In this document: positions 21,256 to 28,557 of the stretch, piece by piece
Layout of the letters: the number at the start of each line of letters is the position of its first letter
How positions within the stretch are numbered: position 1 is the stretch's first letter
Virus record (IMG/VR): IMGVR_UViG_3300037086_000311
Coordinates: 1 to 28,775 of that record
Origin: a virus
Length of the DNA stretch: 28,775 nt
Direction: 5' to 3' (one strand)
Program-made: the position numbers and the translations under genes
The notes under the pieces: model-generated
Databases searched by the model: none
What the model was told of the DNA's origin: nothing
The model's input: only the letters and a program-made list of their open reading frames with translations

Positions 21256-21774
21256 ATGAGTTTATTTGTAACAGATGTAGAGTCAGACGGACAGATCATT
21301 GGTAGACACAGTATAGTATGTTTTGGCGTGGTTAAATTAACACCTGCGTTAGATACAACTTTCTATGGTCAAGTGAAACCAATTTCTGATGAATATGTTC
21401 CAGAAGCACTTGAAGTAAGTGGCTTCAGTAGGGAAGAACATCTAAAATTTGATGAACCAGAAGACGTTATGAAAATATTTGCAGAGTGGCTAAACAGGCA
21501 TTCGGTGGGCAGACCAATATTAATTTCTGATAATAACGGCTATGATGCAAGCTGGATAAATTATTATTTTCATGTATATTGTGGTAAAAATCCATTTGGC
21601 TGGTCTTCAAGACGCATTGGTGACCTTTATTGTGGTATGATGAAAGATACTTGGGCAAGTTGGAAACATTTGAGAAAAACTATTCATAGTCATCATCCGG
21701 TAGATGATGCTATGGGCAATGCTGAAGCACTACTTAAAATGAAAGAAATGGGATTAAGAATTGACACTAAATAA
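21256..21774 (+). CDS. DEDDh 3'-5' exonuclease (DnaQ/RNase T-like)
   Basis: 172 residues. Exo I is FVTDVESDG (Asp7, Glu9); Exo II is ISDNNGYDASWI (Asp97); Exo III is HHPVDDAMGNAEAL with His146 and Asp151 in the H-x4-D arrangement of the DEDDh group. All four acids and the His are present, so it should be active on DNA or RNA 3' ends. The length is that of a bare exonuclease domain, so it could work in proofreading, recombination or RNA trimming. It lies between small unknown genes. Confidence 0.85.
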   Translation: MSLFVTDVESDGQIIGRHSIVCFGVVKLTPALDTTFYGQVKPISDEYVPEALEVSGFSREEHLKFDEPEDVMKIFAEWLNRHSVGRPILISDNNGYDASWINYYFHVYCGKNPFGWSSRRIGDLYCGMMKDTWASWKHLRKTIHSHHPVDDAMGNAEALLKMKEMGLRIDTK

Positions 21775-21782
21775 AATTTATT

Positions 21783-22007
21783 ATGGCAAATTATAAAAAA
21801 GACGCACCAAGACTTACAGTTAAGTTCATAGATGCTGATACTGAAAAAACTATTCTTGAATTGAAAGATAAAACATGGATGGATGTTGGTGAATTATTTT
21901 GTGATTCAACCACAAACGGAATACTTATGAGTGAATTAAAAAACAAATCATTACCTTTGAATGTTATGGTGATTGCAATAGGAGAATATACTTTACATAC
22001 AGATTAG
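21783..22007 (+). CDS. hypothetical protein (74 aa)
   Basis: MANYKKDAPRLTVKFIDAD..., a small alpha/beta protein with DKTWMDVGELFCDS and the end VIAIGEYTLHTD; no family recognised. It ends with TAG, one of the genes that show TAG is a stop here. It begins 8 bases after the exonuclease. Confidence 0.6.
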   Translation: MANYKKDAPRLTVKFIDADTEKTILELKDKTWMDVGELFCDSTTNGILMSELKNKSLPLNVMVIAIGEYTLHTD

Positions 22008-22047
22008 TTTTTTGTAAATTTATTGTATTTATGTTAAAAATAAAACA

Positions 22048-22956
22048 ATGAAAAAATTAGACTATTCAAAGGAATTTTGTAAAAATGAAGCATTAAAATA
22101 TGAAAGAAGAATTGATTTTCAAATAAATTCAACAAGCATATATAATTTTGCTCGAAAAAACAAATGGCTTGAGGATATCTGTTCTCATATGCGAGCAATT
22201 AAACCAAATAATTATTGGAGTTTAAAAAGGTGTCAAGAAGAAGCATTAAAATATAATAAAAAAAAAGATTTTAATGAGAATTCAAGAGGTGCGTATAGTG
22301 CTGCAAGACTTAATGGTTGGTTAAACCAAATTTGTTCTCATATGATTATTTATAGTAAACCACATGGATATTGGACTAAAGAAAAATGTCATTTTTTTGC
22401 GTTAAAATATAAAACAAAAAAAGATTTTTTAGAAAATGACAAAACAGCATATAAAATGGCACACAAAAAAGGTTGGTTTGATGAAATATGTATTCACATG
22501 GAGATATTGGGAAATAGATATAATAGATGCATTTATTCCTATGAATTTTCTGACAATCATGTTTATGTTGGATTAACATGTAATATCTTTCAAAGAGATA
22601 TAAATAGAAGATTTAATGAACATGATCAAGTAACTAAACACATAAAAAAAACTGATCTAATGCCAGTAAGAAAAAAATTAACAAAATACATACCAGTAAA
22701 AGAAGCATCAATTTTAGAAAAATATTATGTTGAAAAATATAAAAATGAAGGTTGGATAATTTTAAATAAAATTAAAACAGGAGGTATTGGTGGTGGTTAT
22801 ATTATTTGGACGCATGAAAAAGTTGAAGAAGTTGCTTTAAAATACAATAAAAGAACTGATTTTAGAAAAAACAATGCTGGTGCTTATGATGCTGCGTGGA
22901 GAAATAATTGGCTTGATGATGTTTGCTCACACATGATTAATTATAATCAACCATAA
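22048..22956 (+). CDS. GIY-YIG endonuclease embedded in 43-residue DNA-binding-like repeats
   Basis: 302 residues. Four repeats of about 43 residues share the pattern W-(S/T)-x-E-x-C-x-x-x-ALKY-x-x-(K/R)-x-DF-x-x-N-x-x-x-AY-x-x-A-x-x-x-x-W-L/F-x-x-(I/V)C-x-HM: three precede the nuclease domain and one follows it. Between them lies IYSYEFSDNHVYVGLTCNIFQRD (about 172-194), a GIY-YIG core with its Arg nearby, and later ASILEKYYVEKYKNEGW with the metal-binding Glu. I know such repeats from other phage endonucleases, where they probably read DNA. It would be a homing endonuclease or a site-specific nickase. Expressed alone, with an ACAATG start. Confidence 0.85.
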   Translation: MKKLDYSKEFCKNEALKYERRIDFQINSTSIYNFARKNKWLEDICSHMRAIKPNNYWSLKRCQEEALKYNKKKDFNENSRGAYSAARLNGWLNQICSHMIIYSKPHGYWTKEKCHFFALKYKTKKDFLENDKTAYKMAHKKGWFDEICIHMEILGNRYNRCIYSYEFSDNHVYVGLTCNIFQRDINRRFNEHDQVTKHIKKTDLMPVRKKLTKYIPVKEASILEKYYVEKYKNEGWIILNKIKTGGIGGGYIIWTHEKVEEVALKYNKRTDFRKNNAGAYDAAWRNNWLDDVCSHMINYNQP

Positions 22957-22990
22957 AATATTCTGCTTTTGGTGTAAAATATTGCATTTT

Positions 22991-23022
22991 TTTGTAACCT
23001 TTTTAATGTTATTTACGTATAA
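22991..23022 (+). promoter_or_regulatory. phage-class promoter P7
   Basis: TTTGTAACC from 22991, 19 bases between TTTG and the -7 box, then TACGTATAA at 23014-23022. It points to the ATG at 23048 (25-base gap). A TTG start at 22982 for the same frame would run through this promoter, which argues for the later ATG. Confidence 0.78.
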
Positions 23023-23047
23023 GACTCATAACATTAAATTTAAAATT

Positions 23048-23758
23048 ATGAAAAAATTGATTTTTATTATCGCAATCGTTCTTACTGCAAACGCAGTATC
23101 TGCTCAATTATGTGGTGCACTTGGATACATTAAAGAAAGACCAGCATATACATTTTTTGAATGCCCTTTCGCAGTTGAAATTGGTACAGGTGGTCGATTT
23201 GTTTATACTTTAACACCACAGAAATTTCAGCAAATGATCAATGAAACCACATGGATGAAAGATTATTTGAGCACAAAAACGTATTCATTTTTCAAAGATG
23301 ATAAGTTTTATATGCTTTCATATGATACTTGTAGTAACTGTAGTAGAAACCCTTCAGTAAATAAACCAATTGAAAGAGGATTATATTTATTCTGTCTGGA
23401 TAACGGTAACTGGACTAAAGCATGTTTTGAACCAGTGCAGACTGATTATTTTAGTATGGATTCAAGTATATTTATACCAAATAAAGGTCAATACAGTATT
23501 TGGTCAGCTTATTGCTATTTTCCTTGGAGAACTGCAGGTGATTTACCTAAAGATAAAGGACAGTTTGGCTACGGAGTAAAGGATGGTAGTGTAACCGTAT
23601 CTGCTAATGGTGAAATTACTATAGTACTTGTAAATCATAAATATTATTCCAATAATCATAGTAAACGTCCTAATGAATTTTCTTTTGAAAACAGAACAGT
23701 TGTTCTTGTACCATATAATTCAGATAATAAAATAATGTATTCAATAGCAGTCAGATAA
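23048..23758 (+). CDS. secreted Cys-containing protein (236 aa)
   Basis: Signal peptide MKKLIFIIAIVLTANAVSAQ with likely cleavage after about residue 18-20. The mature part has seven or more Cys (LCGALGY, FFECPF, DTCSNCS, LFCLDN, KACFEP, AYCYF), which suggests disulfides in the periplasm or outside the cell. The fold is likely beta-rich (FVYTLTPQKFQQM, YSFFKDDKFYML). No family recognised. It has a dedicated phage promoter, so the product is probably needed in quantity; possible roles are superinfection exclusion, envelope change or adhesion, all inferred. Confidence 0.75.
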   Translation: MKKLIFIIAIVLTANAVSAQLCGALGYIKERPAYTFFECPFAVEIGTGGRFVYTLTPQKFQQMINETTWMKDYLSTKTYSFFKDDKFYMLSYDTCSNCSRNPSVNKPIERGLYLFCLDNGNWTKACFEPVQTDYFSMDSSIFIPNKGQYSIWSAYCYFPWRTAGDLPKDKGQFGYGVKDGSVTVSANGEITIVLVNHKYYSNNHSKRPNEFSFENRTVVLVPYNSDNKIMYSIAVR

Positions 23759-23787
23759 ATTTCATACAGGTCTGAAAACAAGAAATA

Positions 23788-24237
23788 ATGATAAAGGTTG
23801 TACCGTATATCCAGACAATAGGAAGTGAGAAATTCCGAGAATTTCTCACTCAACCTTTTAAACTTGATATGCTTGCTCAAATATTCTCACCGATTGTATC
23901 ACTGGTACTTTTTGAAGGTTGGCGTGGTAAGGATATGAATAACTGGTACAGATTTACTAATGAAGAAAAATATGTTCTGGAATTCTATTCGAATAATTAC
24001 ATAATAACAAAAGAAGCAAAGTCCTTTAAAGCAAATGATATTGTAAAATATCAGCTATTATTACCTCAAACCATTAACGATTTTATCAACGATATGGAGA
24101 GATTTAAAGTTCAACTTTACTGGACAGAATGGATTGATCAAAACTTTGAACCAAAAGATTATTTGGAAATTAATAAGATTGAAGAATACTTTACGCACTT
24201 ATTGATTAGGATGGGCAAAGAACAGGATTTGGACTAA
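23788..24237 (+). CDS. hypothetical protein (149 aa)
   Basis: MIKVVPYIQTIGSEKFREF..., with two Trp-rich helices (EGWRGKDMNNWYRFTNEEKY and QLYWTEWIDQNF) and an acidic C-terminal helix. No family recognised. A perfect 12-base inverted repeat lies within codons 13-21 and may affect translation. It starts 30 bases after the secreted protein. Confidence 0.65.
   Translation: MIKVVPYIQTIGSEKFREFLTQPFKLDMLAQIFSPIVSLVLFEGWRGKDMNNWYRFTNEEKYVLEFYSNNYIITKEAKSFKANDIVKYQLLLPQTINDFINDMERFKVQLYWTEWIDQNFEPKDYLEINKIEEYFTHLLIRMGKEQDLD
23824..23850 (+). repeat. perfect inverted repeat at the start of a gene
   Basis: AGTGAGAAATTC (23824-23835) and its exact complement GAATTTCTCACT (23839-23850), separated by CGA. 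As RNA this makes a 12-pair hairpin with a 3-base loop, 36 bases after the ATG at 23788. No U run follows, so it is not a standard terminator. It could be a protein-binding operator or a translation-control hairpin. Confidence 0.85.
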
Positions 24238-24239
24238 TC

Positions 24240-24271
24240 CTTGCAAATTCAAAATATTTTATTTACCTTTG
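24240..24271 (+). promoter_or_regulatory. host-type (Bacteroidota) promoter of GNAT-like gene
   Basis: CTTG at 24240-24243, 20 bases, then TACCTTTG at 24264-24271: the same form as the lipoprotein promoter at 16658-16689. The ATG at 24283 follows 11 bases later, so the leader would be very short. Confidence 0.65.
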
Positions 24272-24282
24272 ACTTTTACAAT

Positions 24283-25029
24283 ATGAATATAGAAAAGAAA
24301 TATTGGGATATTTGGGATAATATAACCTTCAAGACTATCAGTTATCATAAAAATTTTGATTTGGTGAATGATGATGAAAGTCTTATTACAGAATATTGTG
24401 GAACAATATCTCTTATAAGATTAGCTGAATATAAACCACCACTTCTTATGGGTGAATTTGAACTTTCAACATGGAATATTGAATTGGGGAATAAATTTAA
24501 TGCTAATTTTAATAAATTGATTAAAAGCCACAAAATTGAAGTTATTTACACCGAATTGATGAAGGTTATTGAAAAGGGAGATATTGATGTTAATAAATTC
24601 AATAAAATAGTTTTTATTAATAATATTGTTCTCCGTCCAGAATTCAGAAAGTTTGGTTTAACCGAAGAATTGGTTGAATTGTTATATAGAGAACATTATG
24701 TTAATAGAGGTACGATTATTGCACTGGTAATGCCTCTTCAAAACAATCCAACCGATAAAGAATATTATTTTAAAGAAAAAATTGTTGAACTTAGACCTTC
24801 GCTTCAAAATTATAACGAAATTGAACTCATTCCATCTGTTGAATATTATTGTTTAAATGATTTACTCGAAAAAAAAGATACTGAAACAAATGAATATAAA
24901 TTATTTTCAGTTGCAGCAAGATGTGGATTTACACGTATTGGCGAATCATATTTGTTTCAATATTCACCAGAGAAAACAATTCAAAGAATGATTGAAAAAA
25001 GAAATTATAAATTAAAATTAAATTCTTAA
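24283..25029 (+). CDS. GNAT-like acetyltransferase-fold protein
   Basis: 248 residues from the ATG at 24283; an upstream TTG at 24241 would lie inside the promoter. The middle (FINNIVLRPEFRKFGLTEELVELL) matches GNAT motif A: a strand, then V-x-P-x-x-R-x-x-G-x-(T/G)-x-x-L. It is followed by TIIALVMPLQNN like motif B, and near the end ARCGFTRIGESYLFQ matches the GNAT 'GF-x-x-x-x' strand. The first 110 residues and an insert (about 165-205) are extra. It may acetylate a protein or small molecule. The acetyl-CoA loop reads RKFGLT instead of R/Q-x-x-G-x-G/A, so activity is uncertain. Confidence 0.6.
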   Translation: MNIEKKYWDIWDNITFKTISYHKNFDLVNDDESLITEYCGTISLIRLAEYKPPLLMGEFELSTWNIELGNKFNANFNKLIKSHKIEVIYTELMKVIEKGDIDVNKFNKIVFINNIVLRPEFRKFGLTEELVELLYREHYVNRGTIIALVMPLQNNPTDKEYYFKEKIVELRPSLQNYNEIELIPSVEYYCLNDLLEKKDTETNEYKLFSVAARCGFTRIGESYLFQYSPEKTIQRMIEKRNYKLKLNS

Positions 25030-25034
25030 AGATT

Positions 25035-25280
25035 ATGTCAAAAAAGAAGAACTCAAAAAAGATCGGAAAACTTGATGCAGGTTATTATCATGAGGCACTC
25101 GATAGGGCATATATTGTCGCTAATATGATCGAAGATGTGCTGGTTGAGCACTCTGTTTTTATGAAGTATAAAAAACTACGTAAAAGAATTAAAAAAGCAC
25201 AAAGATTAATTTTGGAAGCATATCAAATCGTGGGCGGTTTAGATGTGAAACTATTTCCAGATAAACATGATGGTAAATAG
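25035..25280 (+). CDS. conserved phage helical protein (81 aa)
   Basis: A basic start (MSKKKNSKKIGKLDAGYYHEALDRAYIVANMIED) is followed by VLVEHSVFMKYKKLRKRIKKAQRLILEAYQ. The pattern A-x-x-RA-x-x-x-x-x-x-x-E ... EH-x-x-x-x-x-x-x-LR-x-x-I-x-x-A-x-x-x-L-x-x-x-Y is one I know from small uncharacterised phage proteins. Function unknown. Ends with TAG. Confidence 0.75.
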   Translation: MSKKKNSKKIGKLDAGYYHEALDRAYIVANMIEDVLVEHSVFMKYKKLRKRIKKAQRLILEAYQIVGGLDVKLFPDKHDGK

Positions 25281-25323
25281 CTTTTAATTTATTTAAATTT
25301 ATAAGTATTTATAAAAAATAAAA

Positions 25324-25521
25324 ATGATAAACAATAAGAATATATCAGCAAATTTTAATTATACTCATTGGAACATTAATTCTCGAAAGGTTGATACTGT
25401 TCAAAATTTAGACGTACTAAGCTCTCCAATACCCAGAAAAACACACATTTCTGGGCATTTTCATTTAATACAAGTTAAATTTATTAAAAATAAGGTTTGT
25501 AAACAACTGATTTTCAATTAA
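25324..25521 (+). CDS. doubtful small ORF (65 aa)
   Basis: MINNKNISANFNYTHWNINS... ends in a basic tail (FIKNKVCKQLIFN). No family recognised; the amino-acid content is not clearly protein-like, and a perfect hairpin (25432-25455) lies inside. In favour: the ATG context is A-rich and the GTATTTATA motif found before three endonuclease units lies 19 bases upstream. Alternatively this 265-base gap (25281-25545) is non-coding. Confidence 0.35.
   Translation: MINNKNISANFNYTHWNINSRKVDTVQNLDVLSSPIPRKTHISGHFHLIQVKFIKNKVCKQLIFN
25432..25455 (+). repeat. hairpin between GNAT-side genes and the transglycosylase
   Basis: CCCAGAAA (25432-25439) pairs fully with TTTCTGGG (25448-25455) around an 8-base loop AACACACA. 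It is followed by CATTTTCATTT, a weak T-rich stretch. It could end transcription before the lytic transglycosylase gene, or be part of a small RNA. Confidence 0.6.
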
Positions 25522-25545
25522 ATAATATTATTAAAAACTAAATTC

Positions 25546-26187
25546 ATGAAAAAATTTATCCAATTATTAATATTTCTACTCTGTTGGTTTTGTATTGATG
25601 GGTCTTTTGGTGGTGTTGATAACAATACCATTAAAAATTATGAAATAAAAAGAATTAAAAGAGAAATGTATCTTAAAAATTTAATTCAACAGATCGAAGC
25701 TGAATCTGAAGTAACAATTCCAGATTATGTTGACATTAAATATGTTGAATATATGTATGATCTTTCGAAAAAACTTAATTTACCAACAAGAATGGTTTTC
25801 AGACTGGTATATAGAGAATCAGCTTTTATTGATACAATTGTATCACGTGAGGGTGCAGAAGGATTTTTTCAAGTAATGCCAGACACACATGAATTGTATA
25901 GAAAGGCACTTCAAGTTGATACGCTTAAACTTGATGATAATCAGAAGAATATTTATATTGGTATGCACATGCTAAAAGATTTATATGATTATTGGATTAG
26001 TAAAGGTAAACCTAATAGTTATTCATGGAAACTAAGTCTTGCTTGTTATAATGCTGGTATAGGTAAAGTACTTTATTATCATGGAATTCCGCCATATAAC
26101 GAAACAATTAGTTATATTAGATTTGTCTTAAAAGAACATTCAATTACTACCGATTTGTCTTCAAATGATTTTTTAACGGATAAATAA
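25546..26187 (+). CDS. lytic transglycosylase (SLT domain) with signal peptide
   Basis: 213 residues. N-terminal signal/anchor MKKFIQLLIFLLCWFCIDGS, then a helical linker (30-60), then the SLT lysozyme-like domain: RLVYRESAF with catalytic Glu91, EGFFQVMP (105-112, the 'G-x-MQ-x-MP' motif), NIYIGMHMLKDLY (135-147) and LACYNAGIGKV (165-175, 'AYNAG' motif). It would cleave peptidoglycan after export. In phages such enzymes serve host lysis or local wall opening; the signal peptide fits export by the host Sec path. No holin is visible next to it. It has no obvious promoter of its own. Confidence 0.88.
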   Translation: MKKFIQLLIFLLCWFCIDGSFGGVDNNTIKNYEIKRIKREMYLKNLIQQIEAESEVTIPDYVDIKYVEYMYDLSKKLNLPTRMVFRLVYRESAFIDTIVSREGAEGFFQVMPDTHELYRKALQVDTLKLDDNQKNIYIGMHMLKDLYDYWISKGKPNSYSWKLSLACYNAGIGKVLYYHGIPPYNETISYIRFVLKEHSITTDLSSNDFLTDK

Positions 26188-26188
26188 C

Positions 26189-26494
26189 ATGAAAACATAT
26201 CTTAAAACAGTACATGCAGAAGAATATTCTGACGGTAGCAAAACATTAGGTATTCTTTTAAATTATGATGATGATGGATTTCAAGAAAGTTTTCCATATA
26301 TTTACAATCAAAAAAATACCATGTATATCTTTTTCAACACAATAATTGATATGATGGATTATCTTCTATATGGAGAAATGCATGGCGAAAGCAAAATGAA
26401 AAGAGCATATATGGAAGAAATCGAATTTGATAAATTATATGATATCGATTTTCTAAACGGCATATTTAAAGAAAATTTAAGTTGGGTTGAATAA
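26189..26494 (+). CDS. hypothetical protein (101 aa)
   Basis: Acidic protein; MKTYLKTVHAEEYSDGSKTL, LNYDDDGFQESFPYIYN, and a Met-rich middle (IIDMMDYLLYGEMHGESKM). No family recognised. It begins one base after the transglycosylase stop, so it is almost certainly co-translated; it could be a lysis accessory, but nothing in the sequence shows this. Confidence 0.65.
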   Translation: MKTYLKTVHAEEYSDGSKTLGILLNYDDDGFQESFPYIYNQKNTMYIFFNTIIDMMDYLLYGEMHGESKMKRAYMEEIEFDKLYDIDFLNGIFKENLSWVE

Positions 26495-26527
26495 TATCCG
26501 ATCTAAAATATTCCACTATTTATCTCT

Positions 26528-26704
26528 ATGCATACCGAAAGAGATTTATTGGAATTCAACTACTGGAATAAGTTATCTACAGACGATAGACTCAAATTAT
26601 TGCAAGATAATAGCTTTTGGAATGGATTTAAGAACTATCTCTGGAAGTATTTACCAGAACATCTAAAAGCAATAGTAGTGCTTAAAATCGATAAAAACGA
26701 GTAA
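26528..26704 (+). CDS. small hypothetical protein (58 aa)
   Basis: ATG at 26528, TAA at 26702-26704. It starts MHTERDLLEFNYWNKLST and contains DRLKLLQDNSFWNGFKNYLW and LPEHLKAIVVLKIDKNE. The even amphipathic character, a TATTTAT element just upstream and the bidirectional terminator 18 bases after its stop support it as the last gene of the plus-strand block. No function recognised. Confidence 0.6.
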   Translation: MHTERDLLEFNYWNKLSTDDRLKLLQDNSFWNGFKNYLWKYLPEHLKAIVVLKIDKNE

Positions 26705-26721
26705 AATTAGCAAATCCCCAA

Positions 26722-26758
26722 AAAAATAAAGTAAATCGTTATGATTTACTTTATTTTT
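26722..26758. terminator. bidirectional intrinsic terminator
   Basis: AAAAATAAAGTAAATC (26722-26737) pairs perfectly over 16 bases with GATTTACTTTATTTTT (26743-26758) around the loop GTTAT. A-rich and T-rich ends make it work on both strands. It separates the convergent units ending at 26704 (+) and 26782 (-). Confidence 0.9.
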
Positions 26759-26781
26759 CAAAATAACAATAAAATAAAACT

Positions 26782-27585
26782 TTATACTTGTCTTAATTCA
26801 TTTATGAGTTGAATAACCAGATTTGTTTGTGTTGCTGATTGCAATGCTACAAATTCTAAGGTTTCAACGGGTTTTTCGCTAAAGTTTTCCCAATAATACT
26901 TACTAAGCTCGTTATTCGGTAATATATCAACTGTTTTTTTCAAACCAAGAAATTCTGCAATTAACATTAATGGAGAATAATCAAAACCATTAAATTTCCA
27001 AACATTAACTGTGTCTATAATACCAGACTCCCAAGGTTTAACATTAAATGCTCTTTTTAATAAGTATGGCAAATGTTTAACTGTTTGAAATTCTTTTTTA
27101 TGAAACATATATCTTTTCATTAAAAGAGGGATATCATAACTAATTATATTATGACCACATAATATAGAGAATATTTGTGGTGATGATTTTGAATCATCCT
27201 TTGATATTTCATCTAATAAGTACATGAATTGCTCAATAACAACGGCTTCATTTTCATTTGCAATCCTTTTTAATTGCCTTTTAAGATCACCCTTTTCGCT
27301 ATATGCAGTAGCATATGTAATTGCAACAATTTTACTGAATTCAGGACATTGAATTGCATTATCTTCATATATTTTTTGTTCATATTCATAAATTTCATTA
27401 CCAATCATCTCATGATTTGGATTAATCAATTTTTTCGCTTGTACTAAATACTCCCATCGTTCATACATTTTGAGATTCTTTGATTTAAGTTCTTCAAGGG
27501 TAGGATAAATCAAAACTGCTTTAACGTTAAAAAAAAGCATATTAAAAATGCTTTGCGGGTTAAATACATCATCAAATAGTGCCAT
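26782..27585 (-). CDS. PolB-exonuclease-like protein, probably catalytically dead
   Basis: 267 residues that follow the predicted 3'-5' exonuclease family related to DNA polymerase B (DNA_pol_B_exo2): a YERWE segment, EFSKIVAITYA, ILCGHNIISYDIPLLMKRYM (Exo II, Asp151), PWESGIIDTVNVWKF, LMLIAEFLGLKK. But where the family has F-D-I-E-T-V (Exo I) this protein has FNVKAV (Asn20, Lys22), and the C-terminal Y-C-x-x-D-V-x-AT position reads VALQSATQT, without the Asp. Three of the four metal-binding acids are thus missing. It may bind DNA ends or a partner protein without cutting. A host-like promoter lies just upstream. Confidence 0.72.
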   Translation of the reverse strand: MALFDDVFNPQSIFNMLFFNVKAVLIYPTLEELKSKNLKMYERWEYLVQAKKLINPNHEMIGNEIYEYEQKIYEDNAIQCPEFSKIVAITYATAYSEKGDLKRQLKRIANENEAVVIEQFMYLLDEISKDDSKSSPQIFSILCGHNIISYDIPLLMKRYMFHKKEFQTVKHLPYLLKRAFNVKPWESGIIDTVNVWKFNGFDYSPLMLIAEFLGLKKTVDILPNNELSKYYWENFSEKPVETLEFVALQSATQTNLVIQLINELRQV

Positions 27586-27619
27586 AAATTATTTTTTTAT
27601 TTAAAGGGTTAATACTATG

Positions 27620-27649
27620 CAAATATACTCAAATTATTTTACTTCCAAA
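27620..27649 (-). promoter_or_regulatory. possible host-type promoter of the exonuclease-like gene
   Basis: Minus strand: TTTG (plus 27646-27649), 18 bases, then TATATTTG (plus 27620-27627). Fits TTTG-N19-TAnnTTTG with one base less in the spacer. The ATG at 27585 lies 34 bases downstream. Confidence 0.5.
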
Positions 27650-27999
27650 GGAATATTAAAAATAAAACGAAGAAAATTTCTAATAGGTGATTGTTTTTTG
27701 GATTTAATTTCATTGTAAATATCCTGTACATCATTATAACTATAATCCATTAATTCTTTTTTGGTATACTTCTCGTCACAATGTCTCAATATGTAAGGAA
27801 TTAATTTCTGACTTTTAAGTGCCTGATTTCTTTTTTTTCTTTCAATTTCTTCGACAAGAATATCAGCAATTTCTTGAATTTCATGAGCAGTTAAATTTTT
27901 TTTTCTTGTAGTGTCCTCTTTTAAATATTCAGAAAATGCTTCATAATCTTTGCTATCATCTTCAGAATCGATTGATAATATTTTCTTATCAAAAGCCAT
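27634..27999 (-). CDS. hypothetical protein (121 aa)
   Basis: Acidic start (MAFDKKILSIDSEDDSKDYEAF), a helical middle (AHEIQEIADILVEEIERKKR) and a basic end (SPIRNFLRFIFNIPLEVK). The EIQEIADILVEEI helix followed by KELMDYSYNDVQDIY may be a DNA- or protein-binding helix bundle. No family recognised. It lies 5 bases from the 28005-28553 gene, so the two are co-transcribed. Confidence 0.65.
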   Translation of the reverse strand: MAFDKKILSIDSEDDSKDYEAFSEYLKEDTTRKKNLTAHEIQEIADILVEEIERKKRNQALKSQKLIPYILRHCDEKYTKKELMDYSYNDVQDIYNEIKSKKQSPIRNFLRFIFNIPLEVK

Positions 28000-28004
28000 A
28001 AAAG

Positions 28005-28553
28005 TTATTTTACAATAGGTTCTTTGATTGAACTATTAACTGTTTCAGTTGCACCACCAGTATTTGTTGTGGTAATATTTGCAAGTCTTTTAGCTTCCAT
28101 CTCAGCTTTAGTGCTTCTGTGTCTTTTCGTTTCTTCACCTTCGGGACGCAAACTCTTTTCAAATTCTGCATTAAGATTTTTAAATGAATTTTCTTTGATT
28201 TCGTCAAGTTCTTCATAAAATTCTTTAACTTCTTTCTCCAGAGTATTTCTCATTACTGCCATCTTATCGGTAAATTGTTTTTCTTTATCAGCAATTTTTT
28301 TATTGGTTGCTATTATGACCACAATAAATGCAACTAAATCATCAATAACAATATCTGGATTTTTTGGAGATATTTTTATTAATTTTCCAGTTTCTTTCTC
28401 ACTGAGAATCTCACATTTAATTTCTTTGTTTTCATCAAAAACCCAGCCTTTTGGTATACCGATTTCCATTTCATACCAGCCTTCCATTGGATTTCTTGTG
28501 ATGGAAATTAAATAACCACTAATTGGGTCTAATATTGATTCAATTGTTTTCAT
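28005..28553 (-). CDS. hypothetical protein with coiled coil (182 aa)
   Basis: A beta-rich N-terminal domain (about 1-70: GYLISITRNPMEGWYEMEIG, then IPKGWVFDENKEIKCE), a hydrophobic segment (DDLVAFIVVIIATNKKI, about 71-87) and a long charged coiled coil (about 88-140, KEKQFTDKMAVMRNTLEKE, VKEFYEELDEIKE). The tail is Thr/Asn-rich, which suggests disorder. The order resembles uncharacterised proteins of Bacteroidota phages; the function is unknown to me. Confidence 0.7.
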   Translation of the reverse strand: MKTIESILDPISGYLISITRNPMEGWYEMEIGIPKGWVFDENKEIKCEILSEKETGKLIKISPKNPDIVIDDLVAFIVVIIATNKKIADKEKQFTDKMAVMRNTLEKEVKEFYEELDEIKENSFKNLNAEFEKSLRPEGEETKRHRSTKAEMEAKRLANITTTNTGGATETVNSSIKEPIVK

Positions 28554-28557
28554 TAGC

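Noticed and set aside
22982-23047. TTG start and 22-residue extension of the secreted protein
   Set aside because: The extension runs through phage promoter P7, and only the ATG at 23048 gives a proper signal peptide at the N-terminus.
24241-24282. TTG start of the GNAT-like protein
   Set aside because: The TTG is the -33 box of the host-type promoter; the ATG at 24283 follows the -7 box.
25432-25455. Hairpin as a clear intrinsic terminator
   Set aside because: The stem is perfect, but the following sequence is CATTTTCATTT rather than a run of T, so it is listed as a hairpin only.
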